DNA of 64,000 nt from positions 1-64,000 of the forward strand of contig CAKPNI010000003.1 in NCBI GenBank assembly GCA_934168355.1, written 5' to 3'. Below, piece after piece: positions 8,502-18,162 of the stretch (within the stretch, counting starts at the first letter, position 1; the number at the start of each line of letters is the position of its first letter). Source of the stretch: an uncultured Clostridia bacterium. Lineage in GTDB: Bacteria > Bacillota > Clostridia > TANB77 > CAG-508. The position numbers and the translations under genes are program-made. The notes beneath the pieces are model-generated. The model did no database searches. It was not told the origin of the DNA and worked only from the letters and a program-made list of their open reading frames with translations.

Positions 8502-8530
8502 TTGACTTTTTAGCTAATTTGTAGTATAAT
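8502..8530 (+). promoter_or_regulatory. strong sigma-A-type promoter for the CarD gene
   Basis: TTGACT at 8502-8507, a 17-base spacer, and a perfect TATAAT at 8525-8530, 66 bases before the start codon. Confidence 0.8.
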
Positions 8531-8596
8531 AGAATTGTTGATGACATAGAGATACAATTGTTTGTTAACATAAATAAGTGAAGGGAGAGGTTGTAC

Positions 8597-9175
8597 ATGT
8601 TTAATATAGGAGACAAAATAGTATATCCAATGCACGGAGCAGGAACAATTGATTCAATAGAAGAAAAAGATATCTTAGGAGAAAAACAATCATATTATAT
8701 TTTAAAAATGCCGGGAGAAGTAAAGGTAATGGTACCAACAGCTAAGGCAGAACAAGTTGGAGTAAGATATATTATAGATAAAGGAACAGCTGATAAAGTA
8801 TTTGAAGTTCTAGAACATGACGAAACTGAAATGAACAAAAATTGGAATAAAAGATATAGAGATAATATGGATAAACTAAAAAGCGGAGATGTTTATGAAA
8901 TTGCAGATGTTGTTAGAAACTTAAGTTTTAAACAAAAAGAAAAAGGTTTATCTACAGGTGAAAAGAAAATGCTTACAAATGCTAAACAAATTTTAGTTAG
9001 TGAACTTGTTTTAGCAGAACACTCTAGCAAAGATGAAATGGAAGAGATTGTGGATAACAAAATTAATAATTCTTTTATTACTTTTAGAGCTGGTGATACT
9101 CAAAAAGAGAGTATTGTTAGTAAGTTTATTCCTTTTGATGGAGGCAGTAGTTCTTCTGGTTCTGAAAATGCATAA
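8597..9175 (+). CDS. CarD/CdnL-family transcriptional regulator
   Basis: A 192-residue protein. The ATG at 8597 is preferred over the in-frame TTG at 8591 because AGGGAGAGG ends at 8590. The N-terminal Tudor-like RNA polymerase interaction domain is clear (FNIGDKIVYPMHGAGTI, then YYILKMPGEVKVMVPT), followed by the helical DNA-contacting domain (SGDVYEIADVVRNLSFKQKE, GLSTGEKKMLTNAKQILVSE). The family binds the RNA polymerase beta subunit and stabilises open complexes at housekeeping promoters. The gene has its own promoter and terminator. The Ser/Gly-rich tail is unremarkable. Confidence 0.9.
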   Translation: MFNIGDKIVYPMHGAGTIDSIEEKDILGEKQSYYILKMPGEVKVMVPTAKAEQVGVRYIIDKGTADKVFEVLEHDETEMNKNWNKRYRDNMDKLKSGDVYEIADVVRNLSFKQKEKGLSTGEKKMLTNAKQILVSELVLAEHSSKDEMEEIVDNKINNSFITFRAGDTQKESIVSKFIPFDGGSSSSGSENA

Positions 9176-9204
9176 TTAATTAGTAAGATTATTTTTATAC
9201 TAAG

Positions 9205-9253
9205 CAAACACGCGACACATCAAATATAACTGATGTACTGCGTGTTTTTTTAG
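9205..9253 (+). terminator. terminator after the CarD gene
   Basis: An outer AACACGC/GCGTGTT stem with an inner ACATCA/TGATGT stem, followed by seven Ts. Confidence 0.85.
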
Positions 9254-9459
9254 CTACTTTCATGTTTAGGAAAATTTTTTTCTATTACATTTTGTTTACA
9301 TTTTTATTACATTGATTCGAGTAGGCTGTGAATTGGAATTGTTTTAGTACAATCTTTTCTTTTTTTGCCATAAAAGCTTGAATAATAGGGTGTAAATGTG
9401 ATAGAATGTGCAAAGAAAATTTAATACAGAACAAAATAATATTAGGAGAAAATATCATA

Positions 9460-10911
9460 ATGAAAAATAAGAAAATATATATTTTCGCTGCAATTGCATT
9501 AATCTTTTTTGGAGCATTAGCAGAGTTTGAATTTGCAGTAGATACATATGCAACCTTAACATTTTCCACAAAGGAATTTATAAATCAATTTGCATCATCA
9601 GGAAGATTTATACTTGTATTTGTTGGTGTGATTTTAAAAATATTAAAACTAAAAAGTGAAGTAGTATATAACCTTTCATATATAACAGCGCTAATATGTA
9701 TGATTATTAGTATGTATAAATTGCATACCATAATAAAAGATGATGTTAAAAATGAAATTTTGAAAATATTAATACCAGTTTTAATAGTACTAAATGCATT
9801 TTCCTTAGAGTTATTTCTATTTATAGAAAAAGGAATAATGTTATTTGGGGTAATGATGTGCATATTTGCAGTTGAAAGAATAAAACAATGGCTAAAAGAG
9901 AAAAACAAAAAAGATATAATATTAGCATTTATATTTATGTTACTGGCAAATTTCTCTTATCAAGGAGTTGTAGGAATATTTGTTGCAATTTCTGTTATAT
10001 ATATAGTCAAATATTCCAAAACAATAAAAGACTTTATAATTAACAATATTGTCGTTATTTTAAATTATGGAATACCAGCTATTATAGATTATATTTTAAT
10101 AAAAATATTTTTCAGTTCTAGTAGAGTAAGTGGGAAAATAGTAATTTCCGAATCTCTACGAAAAATATATGAAAATACTAAAAACATGATTGTAGGAACA
10201 TATTCAATGTTACCAAAATATTTATTTGCAGTAATGATTTTAGTAATGATAGGTTTAATTGTATATCAAATCATATGCCAAAAAGAAGATACGAAAAATA
10301 AGTTAATAGATATAGCAAAAATGTTATATATAATATTTGCTGTTATATTAGCAACTATAGCACCACAAATTATGCAAAATACAGACTCAATTTGGTTTGT
10401 TGCAAGAAGTACATATACATATGCTTCTTTGTTTGGGGTATTAGTATTATATTTATGCGTGAATTTTGAGGATATAAAAATACAAAGTAGAAACATTATA
10501 TTTGTTTTAAGTGCTATATTACTTATAGTTCAATTTAATAGATTTAATATAATAGAAACATCAAGATATAAGACAAATGAAATGGATTACGAAGTAACAA
10601 AAAATATAACATCTAAAATAAAAGAATATGAAAAAGAAACAGGAAACAAAATAGAAAAAATAGCATTATATGAAGATAAATCAATGTCATATGCATATGA
10701 TGGGATATTTTCAACAGGAGATACAAACATTAAAGCATATTCAAAAGATTGGTGTATAATATATATTTTAAAATATTATTCAGGAATAAATTTGATTAAT
10801 AGCGAAAAAAATCCCGAAATAGAAAAAGAATTTCAAAACAAGGATTGGGATAAATTTGATGAAAAACAGTTGATATTTGATGGAGATACAATGCATTTGT
10901 GTAAATATTAA
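9460..10911 (+). CDS. GtrII-like membrane glucosyltransferase
   Basis: A 483-residue polytopic membrane protein with about ten hydrophobic segments and a soluble C-terminal tail. The ATG at 9460 has AGGAG upstream; a further 18 in-frame residues before it lack a site. The pattern near residue 168 (LANFSYQGVVGIF) and the acidic motif after the first helix (EFAVDTY) fit the GtrII-type family, which moves sugars from polyprenyl-phosphate to surface polymers. The tail ends W-D-K-F-D-E-K-Q-L-I-F-D-G-D-T, nearly the same as in the paralogue at 13495. It starts the surface-glycan locus. Confidence 0.65.
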   Translation: MKNKKIYIFAAIALIFFGALAEFEFAVDTYATLTFSTKEFINQFASSGRFILVFVGVILKILKLKSEVVYNLSYITALICMIISMYKLHTIIKDDVKNEILKILIPVLIVLNAFSLELFLFIEKGIMLFGVMMCIFAVERIKQWLKEKNKKDIILAFIFMLLANFSYQGVVGIFVAISVIYIVKYSKTIKDFIINNIVVILNYGIPAIIDYILIKIFFSSSRVSGKIVISESLRKIYENTKNMIVGTYSMLPKYLFAVMILVMIGLIVYQIICQKEDTKNKLIDIAKMLYIIFAVILATIAPQIMQNTDSIWFVARSTYTYASLFGVLVLYLCVNFEDIKIQSRNIIFVLSAILLIVQFNRFNIIETSRYKTNEMDYEVTKNITSKIKEYEKETGNKIEKIALYEDKSMSYAYDGIFSTGDTNIKAYSKDWCIIYILKYYSGINLINSEKNPEIEKEFQNKDWDKFDEKQLIFDGDTMHLCKY

Positions 10912-10961
10912 AAAATAGTAAGGGGGGAAGAATTAATCATTGAAGATTAATTTGATATAAT

Positions 10962-12489
10962 ATGTTAGATAAATTAGCAAAAAATATAGTAGTATTTTTT
11001 TCAACAGTTATACTTTTAACATGCACAATTATTAGTATGTTTTTTATTGCAACAGTTAAAAATTTTGACGAAAATGTAATGATAAAATTAACAACATCAG
11101 TAGGACTAATATGTTATTTAGCAATAGATTTTATAATAGTGTTTGGGATAAAAAAATTAGAAGATAAAGTAAAAATATCTAAGAAAATAAAGAAAGCAGT
11201 ACTGATTATAGCAATATGTATTTATGCGGGAGTTTCTGTATATTGGGTAAGAACTTCTAATGTACCACCTGTAGATGATTCTAAAAGTGTAAATAATTTA
11301 GCAATAAGCTTTGTTAACCGGGGATATTGATGCAATAAAAAGTAGTGGATATATTGAAAAATATCCATATCAAATGGGAATGGTATGGGTAGTAGGAAAT
11401 TTATATAAAATTTTTAGAACTACAAATTATAAACTAATTCAATATATAAATATTATAGCAAATATAATAACATTTATATTTATGTATTTAATTTTAAAGA
11501 ATTTAGGCAAAAAATATAAAGTAAATGAAACAATATACTGGATAATGTGTCTTACATTTATACCATTAATTTTGCTTACTACATACGTATATGGAGATTA
11601 TATTGGACTTGCATTATGTATTAGTGGAGTTTATTTTATAATGAAATACAAGGAAAGTAACAAGATAGCTTATTTTATTATATCGGCAGTTACAATGGCA
11701 TTAGCATATATTACTAAAACAAATTATTTAATAATAATACTTGCAATATTAATTTATTTAGCAATGTATTTAATACAAGATATCTATAAAAAAAGAAAAC
11801 GAAAAATTATACATAACATAGTTTGTATTATAGTATTTATGCTAATTACACTAATACCATTTAATTGCATAAAAAATCATTATGCAAACAAATATGAATG
11901 CAGAAAAGAGCATTCAATTCCAACAAGTGTATGGATATATATAGGAATGACAGAAAGCTCTAGAGCTAATGGATGGTATGGAGAGTCTGCATTAGAATCG
12001 TGGAAAGATACACCTTTGGCACATAAAACATATCCACAGAAAGTAAAACAAAGAGTAAAAGAATTAATAACACATCCAATATATATGGGAAAATTTTATT
12101 TTATGAAAACTGTTTCAGGATGGGCTGATCCATATTTCCAAAGTATTTGGTATAATGTTGGAGTACAAGATAAAGATGAAATAATGAGTAACATAATGAA
12201 AAGCAAAAAATATAAGCTAATAGAAATATACCAAAAGGCATTAACAATTTTAATATATGGTGGAGCATTAATTGCTATAATAAAAAATAGAAAAAATCTT
12301 AATAATGAATTAATTTTATTATTTACAATATTTATAGGAGGAATGTTATTCCACACATTATGGGAAATGAAGTCAAGGTATACACTTCCATATGTAATAA
12401 TGCTTATACCAATATCTGCAATTGGAATACAAAATATTGAAGATAAATTAAAAACTTATAAAATAAAAAGATTAAATAAAAAAAATTAA
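10962..12489 (+). CDS. GT39-like membrane glycosyltransferase; needs +1 shift at CGG
   Basis: With one +1 shift at 11319 this is a 508-residue protein with about ten membrane segments, resembling the dolichyl-phosphate-mannose/ArnT superfamily (GT39/GT83). In frame 0 it reads SFVNRGY then stop; dropping the C gives SFVNGDIDAIKSSGYIEKYPYQMG. This places the catalytic-loop acidic pair (PPVDDSK) and the P-Y-Q motif in one protein, as in relatives. No binding site precedes the second half, so two separate genes are unlikely. It lies between two Gtr-type genes and probably transfers a sugar from polyprenyl-phosphate outside the membrane. Function is from fold only. Confidence 0.7.
11319..11322 (+). 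other. CGG +1 recoding site 2 (GT39-like gene)
   Basis: Codon 120 of frame 0 is CGG, preceded by AAC and followed by G. Skipping the C reads GGG (Gly) in V-N-G-D. Frame 0 stops two codons later. Confidence 0.7.
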
Positions 12490-12510
12490 ATAAAAAGAGA
12501 GGATTTTAAT

Positions 12511-13464
12511 ATGAATAAGAAAATATCAATAATAATTCCAACATATAATGAACAAGAATCACTACCATTTTTACACGAAAAATTAAATGAGATTATGGGA
12601 CAAATGCCAAAATACGATTTTGAAATATTGTTTGTAAATGATGGAAGTAAAGACAAATCATTAGAAATTATAAAAAAATTTAGAGAAGAAGATGAAAGAT
12701 ATAATTATATTGATTTTTCAAGAAATTTTGGACAAGAAATAGCAATGGCAGCAGGGCTTGATTATGTAACAGGAGATTGTGCTATATTTATGGATGCAGA
12801 CTTGCAAGATCCACCAGAATTAATACCAGAACTTGTAAAACATTGGGAAGAAGGATATGATGACGTTTATGCAAGAAGAAGAAAAAGAACTGGTGAAGGT
12901 TTTGTAAAGAAATTTACTTCAAAAATGTATTACAAGGTATTGCAAAAAATGACAAATGTAGAGATTCAAAAAGATACAGGAAATTATAGGTTAATAGATA
13001 GAAGATGTATAAATGCTTTAAAGGAAATGACAGAATCTGAAAGATGTTTAAAAAGTATGTTTAGTTGGATAGGTTATAAGAAAAAAGAAGTTTTATTTGA
13101 TAGACCTCCAAGAGTTGCTGGAAAAACAAAATGGAATTATATAAAATTAATGGATTTAGCAATAAATGGGATAACATCTTTTACAACATCACCACTTAGA
13201 CTTGCAATTTGGGTTGCCATTCCAACATTTATGATGCTTATTATATATGCAGGATATGTAATAGCTAAGTGTTTTGTAACACATACAATGGTACAGGCTT
13301 TTCAAGCTATAATATTACTTATTTTATTTTTCTCTGGAATTCAAATTCTTCTTTTTGGTATAGTAGGTGAATATCTAGGAAGAATATTTAAGGAAACTAA
13401 AAATAGACCATTATATTTTGTAAATGAACATAATGGAAAAAAAGAAATGAATGAAAAAAAATAA
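12511..13464 (+). CDS. polyprenyl-phosphate glycosyltransferase (GtrB/DPM1-like GT2)
   Basis: A 317-residue GT2 enzyme. The N-terminus SIIIPTYNEQESLP, the FVNDGSKDKS nucleotide site near residue 46 and MDADLQDPPEL near 93 are the classic GtrB/ArnC motifs, then DTGNYRLIDRR. Two membrane helices near residues 232-296 end in GEYLGRIFKETKNRP, also typical. It makes polyprenyl-phosphate-glucose or a similar donor on the cytoplasmic face. The neighbouring Gtr-type membrane proteins would use that donor outside. Confidence 0.9.
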   Translation: MNKKISIIIPTYNEQESLPFLHEKLNEIMGQMPKYDFEILFVNDGSKDKSLEIIKKFREEDERYNYIDFSRNFGQEIAMAAGLDYVTGDCAIFMDADLQDPPELIPELVKHWEEGYDDVYARRRKRTGEGFVKKFTSKMYYKVLQKMTNVEIQKDTGNYRLIDRRCINALKEMTESERCLKSMFSWIGYKKKEVLFDRPPRVAGKTKWNYIKLMDLAINGITSFTTSPLRLAIWVAIPTFMMLIIYAGYVIAKCFVTHTMVQAFQAIILLILFFSGIQILLFGIVGEYLGRIFKETKNRPLYFVNEHNGKKEMNEKK

Positions 13465-13494
13465 ATTCACACTATTAAGAAAGGTAAAGAAAAT

Positions 13495-15006
13495 ATGAAA
13501 AAGGCAGAAGTGCAAATGATAGAAAAAAAGAAAAATAACAAAAATCAGATGTATACATTTTTTGTTATGTTAATGTTTGCTGTAATAATATGTTCAAATT
13601 TCTTTAGAATGCATTTTTCACAAGATACATATTGTATAAATGTAGACTATGGATATGATAGATATATAAAGCATTTTCTTTCAATAGGTAGAATTTTAGG
13701 GGCAGTGCAAATGTTCATTACCAAAAAACTAAATATACCATTTGAAACTATGGTTATAGGAAGTTCTGTATCAGCAACTATATTATTAACACTATCTTGG
13801 TTTATACTATATAGTTATACTATAAAAATTGCTAAAATAGGAGAAAACAAAAAGAAACAATTATTAATAGCTGGAATTACATTTAGTATAATATTTAATT
13901 TTTGTACATTTGAAACATTAGTATTTGCAGAGGCAATAGTACTTGCTTTTTCAATATTATGTGCTACACTTGCATCTTGTATATATACATCTAATCTTAA
14001 GAGAAAAAACGTATACACAGCAATATTAATTTTTCTAACAATTCTTGCATACCAAACAAGTACATCATTATTTTTAATTATTACCTTGGTATTTATAGCA
14101 TTTAAAAATAAGGGAAACATAAAAGAAATATTAAAAAAATCAATATATGTTGGATTGATTTATGGAGTTTCAATGATTTTGGGACTACTTATAACAAAAT
14201 TTATGGGAAACTACCTTGATTGGGTTGAAAGAGAAACAACATTGTTAACAATAAAGGAAATGATACAAACAATATTTAAGTATTTGGATTTTATTGTAAT
14301 AAAAAACTTCTATATAGAACCAAAGGGATGGAATTTTATTGTTATTATATTTTTAACAATTATATTTATAGCTCAAGTTATAAAAAGCAAAGAATATTTT
14401 CATATTTTAGAATATATCGTTTTAGTGGCTTTATGTTGTATAATACCAATATTACCATTAATGGCAATTCCAATAAAAGATCAATATATGGAAACTAGAA
14501 TGGCAATGGTTTTTGGGTCATTAGCAGGAACATTATTGCTATACCTAATATTAGTGATGAAAGCAGATGAAACTAAAGTAATAAAAGATATAATAAGTAT
14601 TATTACAATTACATTATTTGTAATAAATTCTATATATTTTATTAGAAGTTCATCAGAAAACATAGCAACAGGTTATATAGATAGAAATATTGCAAAATCT
14701 ATAATATATAATATAGAAAAATATGAAAAAGAAAATGATATAAAATTAAAAAAGATTATTGTTGGATATGATAAAAACCCAATATATTATTATGAAGGTC
14801 AAATAATGTTAAGAAGTACTAATGGAAGAGGATTAGCTACTAACTTTACTGTTGCACCATTAATTGAATATTATCGTGGAGAAAAATATGATTGGTATGT
14901 TTCACAAGAAGAAATAGATGAAAGATTTTTAGAAAAAAATTGGGATGCATATAGTGAAGAACAGCTAGTTTTTGAGGGAGATACATTGTATTTATGTGTT
15001 TATTAA
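13495..15006 (+). CDS. second GtrII-like membrane glucosyltransferase
   Basis: A 503-residue polytopic protein, paralogous to that at 9460. It has a basic N-terminus, about ten membrane helices, an acidic patch after helix 1 (CINVDYGYDRYIKHF), L-A-Y-Q-T-S in the middle, and a soluble tail ending W-D-A-Y-S-E-E-Q-L-V-F-E-G-D-T. The two paralogues flank the GT39-like and GtrB-like genes. The specific sugar cannot be read from the sequence. Confidence 0.65.
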   Translation: MKKAEVQMIEKKKNNKNQMYTFFVMLMFAVIICSNFFRMHFSQDTYCINVDYGYDRYIKHFLSIGRILGAVQMFITKKLNIPFETMVIGSSVSATILLTLSWFILYSYTIKIAKIGENKKKQLLIAGITFSIIFNFCTFETLVFAEAIVLAFSILCATLASCIYTSNLKRKNVYTAILIFLTILAYQTSTSLFLIITLVFIAFKNKGNIKEILKKSIYVGLIYGVSMILGLLITKFMGNYLDWVERETTLLTIKEMIQTIFKYLDFIVIKNFYIEPKGWNFIVIIFLTIIFIAQVIKSKEYFHILEYIVLVALCCIIPILPLMAIPIKDQYMETRMAMVFGSLAGTLLLYLILVMKADETKVIKDIISIITITLFVINSIYFIRSSSENIATGYIDRNIAKSIIYNIEKYEKENDIKLKKIIVGYDKNPIYYYEGQIMLRSTNGRGLATNFTVAPLIEYYRGEKYDWYVSQEEIDERFLEKNWDAYSEEQLVFEGDTLYLCVY

Positions 15007-15047
15007 AAATTAATAATAAACCTAAAAACCTTAAAAGGGGATGAATA

Positions 15048-18000
15048 ATGATGAAAAATGAGAAAATTACACTTATTATTATTGGAAATAACAATATAGA
15101 AAAATGCATAGAAAATATAAGAAAACAAAGCTATATAAATGATATTGAGATAATAGTGTTATATAACGAAAATAAAGAAGAACAAATTGAAAATATAAGG
15201 TCTAAATATGAAAAAATACAATTTCTATCTTATAAACAAAATATGTTTAAGGCTATTAAACAAAATGAAAATATTATAGAAGGAAAATATGTATCTATAT
15301 TAAATAGTGAAGATGATATAACAATAGATTTTTATAGAACTATGGCATTTAAAGCTGTAAAAAATAATGCTGATATGGTTATAAGTAATGCTATATTAAA
15401 ATATAAAGATGGCGGAAAAGCATATTTAAACTTAAGTGAAGCATCATTAAAAGAATTAAATGGCAAGGAAAATTTAAAAGAATACTTAAATTTATCAACG
15501 GTCTCATTTTTATGGAATATTTTTGGAAATAAAATATTCACAAAAGAATTATTTATTCATACAGTAGATAATGTATGTGAAAAAGAAGAAAATGTGCAAA
15601 ATTTTTACTTTTTTACGGTAATGCTTTATTATAGCAAAAAAGTAAATATTGTCAAAAACGAAGTATTATTTTACTCTTTTGAGGAAAACAATTTTGAATC
15701 TGCAAGAAGTATTTTAAGCAATAAAGAAATAAAAGAAGAAAATTTATATGAAAATACAAAGAAAAATTTTGAATATATTGATGAATTTTTAAAAAATAAT
15801 AATATAGATAGTAAAATAGAAAATTTAAAGGAAATATATTTAAAGAAAGATACTAATTTAAAAAAAGATATTTTGTTAAACAATAAAACAGCTTGGAATG
15901 ATAACCTAGAAAAGTTAAAAAAAGAAATAATATCTGATAATACTCAAATAGTAAGTTTTGATATTTTTGATACCTTAATATTAAGACCATTTTGGAATCC
16001 TATAGATTTATTTTCATTTATGGATGAGTATTTTAAAGATATTACAAAAATGAAAACAGGGATGGATTTCTCAAAATTAAGAGTCGAAGCAGAAAAAGTA
16101 GCGAGAAAAAGGTATTGTACCAAAAAAGAAATACAAGATATAACACTTGATGAAATTTATGAAGAATTAAGAAATGAAACAAAACTAGATGAAAAAATTA
16201 TAGAATTATTAAAGACAAAAGAACAAGAATTAGAGGTTAAGTATTGCACAAAAAGAAATGTTGCTATGGAAATATATGAGCTAGCAAAATACTTAAATAA
16301 AGAAGTAATTTGTATCTCAGATATGTATTTGCCAATTGAAACCATAAGGAAAATAATAGAAAAAAATGGATATATAATTGAAAAAATATATTTATCTTCA
16401 CAAATAAAACTTACAAAGTTTACAGGAGATTTATATAAATATGTATTAAAAGACTTAAATGTACAACCTGAAAAAATAGTGCATGTGGGAGATAATTATT
16501 ATTCAGATTATGAACAGGCAAAAAAACAAGAAATAAATGCGATGTTCCTACCAAAAACAATAGATGTATTTTGTAATGAAAATATAACAAATGCTTTATC
16601 TCAGTTGTATAGGAAAAATATGTCTGTATGGGAAAGCAATTCAAATGGATTAAATTTTATGGGTATACGTTCAATGCTTGCAATGGTTGCAAATAAATAT
16701 TTTGACAACCCATATAGAACTTTTAACAATGAAACAGACTTTAATGGTGACCCAAATTTGATTGGATATTATGCATTAGGAATGCATTTATATGGAATTA
16801 CAGATTGGCTTTTAAAGGATTCTATTAAAGAAAATTATGATAAAATTGTATTTATGGCAAGAGATGGATATTGGGTAATGAAAGCATATGAAATATTAAA
16901 AAACAATTACAAAAATGCACCAGAAAAATTTTATTTATATATATCAAGACGTGCGACAATACCAATAACATTAAATAATAGGTTGGATTTTTTCAAATTA
17001 TCAGAATTAATAGATATATATAAATATACCCCTATTACAATATTAAAATATATAAAAAATATTTTGCATAATACAGAAGAAATAAATGAAGAATGCGAAA
17101 AGATAGGGCTTAATGTAAACCAAAAGTTTGAAAGCAAAAGTGAATTTAACAATTATATGAACTTAATAATAGAAAAATTTTATGATGAAAATAAACATAA
17201 AACAATAGTTGAAAATTTAAAGAAATATTTCTTAAATGCATTTGATAAAAAATCGTGTGCATTTGATATAGGATATAGTGCAAAACCAGAATTATACTTA
17301 TCTAAAATATGTGAAAAACCAATAGACACATATTTCATAAATATTAGCAATGAGGAAGCATTAAAAAATGCAAAAATTGGAAAGTTTAAATTGAAAGCAT
17401 ACTTTGATTATAGACCTACAATTACAGGTGTAGTTAGAGAATCCTTAATGTCAACAGCAGATGCCTCATGTATAAGGTATGACTTTGATGGTAGTGGAAA
17501 TGTTATTCCAATATTTGATGAAAAAGAAGAAAATTATCAAAAAAGGTTTATTTTTGATGCAATGCAAAAAAAGGCAATGAAATTTATTGAAGATATAACA
17601 AAAACATTTAAAGATGATATAGATCAATTATATTATCAAAAATATTATATTTCATTACCTCATGAAATGTATGTAAATTCAGCCAAAAAAATTGACCAAG
17701 ATGTTTTCTATGGAATAGATTTTGAAGATGCAGTAGGTCTTGGAGAAAATATTACAGCAATAAATGAGTGGAACTCTGAATTAGAAAAAAATAATCAAAA
17801 AAGAACTACAGAATTGTTTGATACTGATCGTGCAAAGAACATAAAAGAAAGATGTTTGAAGCTAGAAAAAAAGAATATAGAATTAGAAAATCAGAATGCG
17901 ATTTTTAAAGAAGAACAAGAAAAAATGACAAAAGAAAAAGTCCAATGTCAAAATGAAATAAATATGCAAAAACAAAAAATAAGAGACTATGAGGAAAAAT

Positions 18001-18095
18001 ATGAAGCAAAAAATAATGAACTTGAAAAAGTTTATAATAGTAAGAGATGGCAATTAATGGAAAAGATAGATAATATTTTAAAAAGAAAAAAATAG
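15048..18095 (+). CDS. GT2-HAD fusion protein with COG5610-type region and C-terminal coiled coil
   Basis: A 1015-residue soluble protein. Residues 1-110 resemble a degraded GT2 domain (KITLIIIGNNNIEKCI; SILNSEDDITIDFYR in place of the usual DSDD). From about 300 there is a HAD-type phosphatase fold (VSFDIFDTLILRPF with the nucleophile motif D-I-F-D-T, then ISDMYLP, then HVGDNYYSD). A COG5610-like region follows (GIRSMLAMVANKYFDNPYR; VFMARDGYWVMKAYE), then a coiled coil over roughly 920-1000. COG5610 proteins occur in capsule and glycan loci, and their reaction is not well established. A tandem paralogue follows at 18163. Confidence 0.75.
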   Translation: MMKNEKITLIIIGNNNIEKCIENIRKQSYINDIEIIVLYNENKEEQIENIRSKYEKIQFLSYKQNMFKAIKQNENIIEGKYVSILNSEDDITIDFYRTMAFKAVKNNADMVISNAILKYKDGGKAYLNLSEASLKELNGKENLKEYLNLSTVSFLWNIFGNKIFTKELFIHTVDNVCEKEENVQNFYFFTVMLYYSKKVNIVKNEVLFYSFEENNFESARSILSNKEIKEENLYENTKKNFEYIDEFLKNNNIDSKIENLKEIYLKKDTNLKKDILLNNKTAWNDNLEKLKKEIISDNTQIVSFDIFDTLILRPFWNPIDLFSFMDEYFKDITKMKTGMDFSKLRVEAEKVARKRYCTKKEIQDITLDEIYEELRNETKLDEKIIELLKTKEQELEVKYCTKRNVAMEIYELAKYLNKEVICISDMYLPIETIRKIIEKNGYIIEKIYLSSQIKLTKFTGDLYKYVLKDLNVQPEKIVHVGDNYYSDYEQAKKQEINAMFLPKTIDVFCNENITNALSQLYRKNMSVWESNSNGLNFMGIRSMLAMVANKYFDNPYRTFNNETDFNGDPNLIGYYALGMHLYGITDWLLKDSIKENYDKIVFMARDGYWVMKAYEILKNNYKNAPEKFYLYISRRATIPITLNNRLDFFKLSELIDIYKYTPITILKYIKNILHNTEEINEECEKIGLNVNQKFESKSEFNNYMNLIIEKFYDENKHKTIVENLKKYFLNAFDKKSCAFDIGYSAKPELYLSKICEKPIDTYFINISNEEALKNAKIGKFKLKAYFDYRPTITGVVRESLMSTADASCIRYDFDGSGNVIPIFDEKEENYQKRFIFDAMQKKAMKFIEDITKTFKDDIDQLYYQKYYISLPHEMYVNSAKKIDQDVFYGIDFEDAVGLGENITAINEWNSELEKNNQKRTTELFDTDRAKNIKERCLKLEKKNIELENQNAIFKEEQEKMTKEKVQCQNEINMQKQKIRDYEEKYEAKNNELEKVYNSKRWQLMEKIDNILKRKK

Positions 18096-18162
18096 TTTTT
18101 CTAAGCTTGACAAGTAGACAAATAAAATATAAGATGTGTGGCAAATAGGAAAGGAGCATAAA

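Noticed and set aside
11311..12489. The second half of the GT39-like gene as a separate gene starting at the TTG near 11314
   Set aside because: No ribosome binding site, and the conserved catalytic-loop residues lie in the first half, so the two parts belong to one protein.
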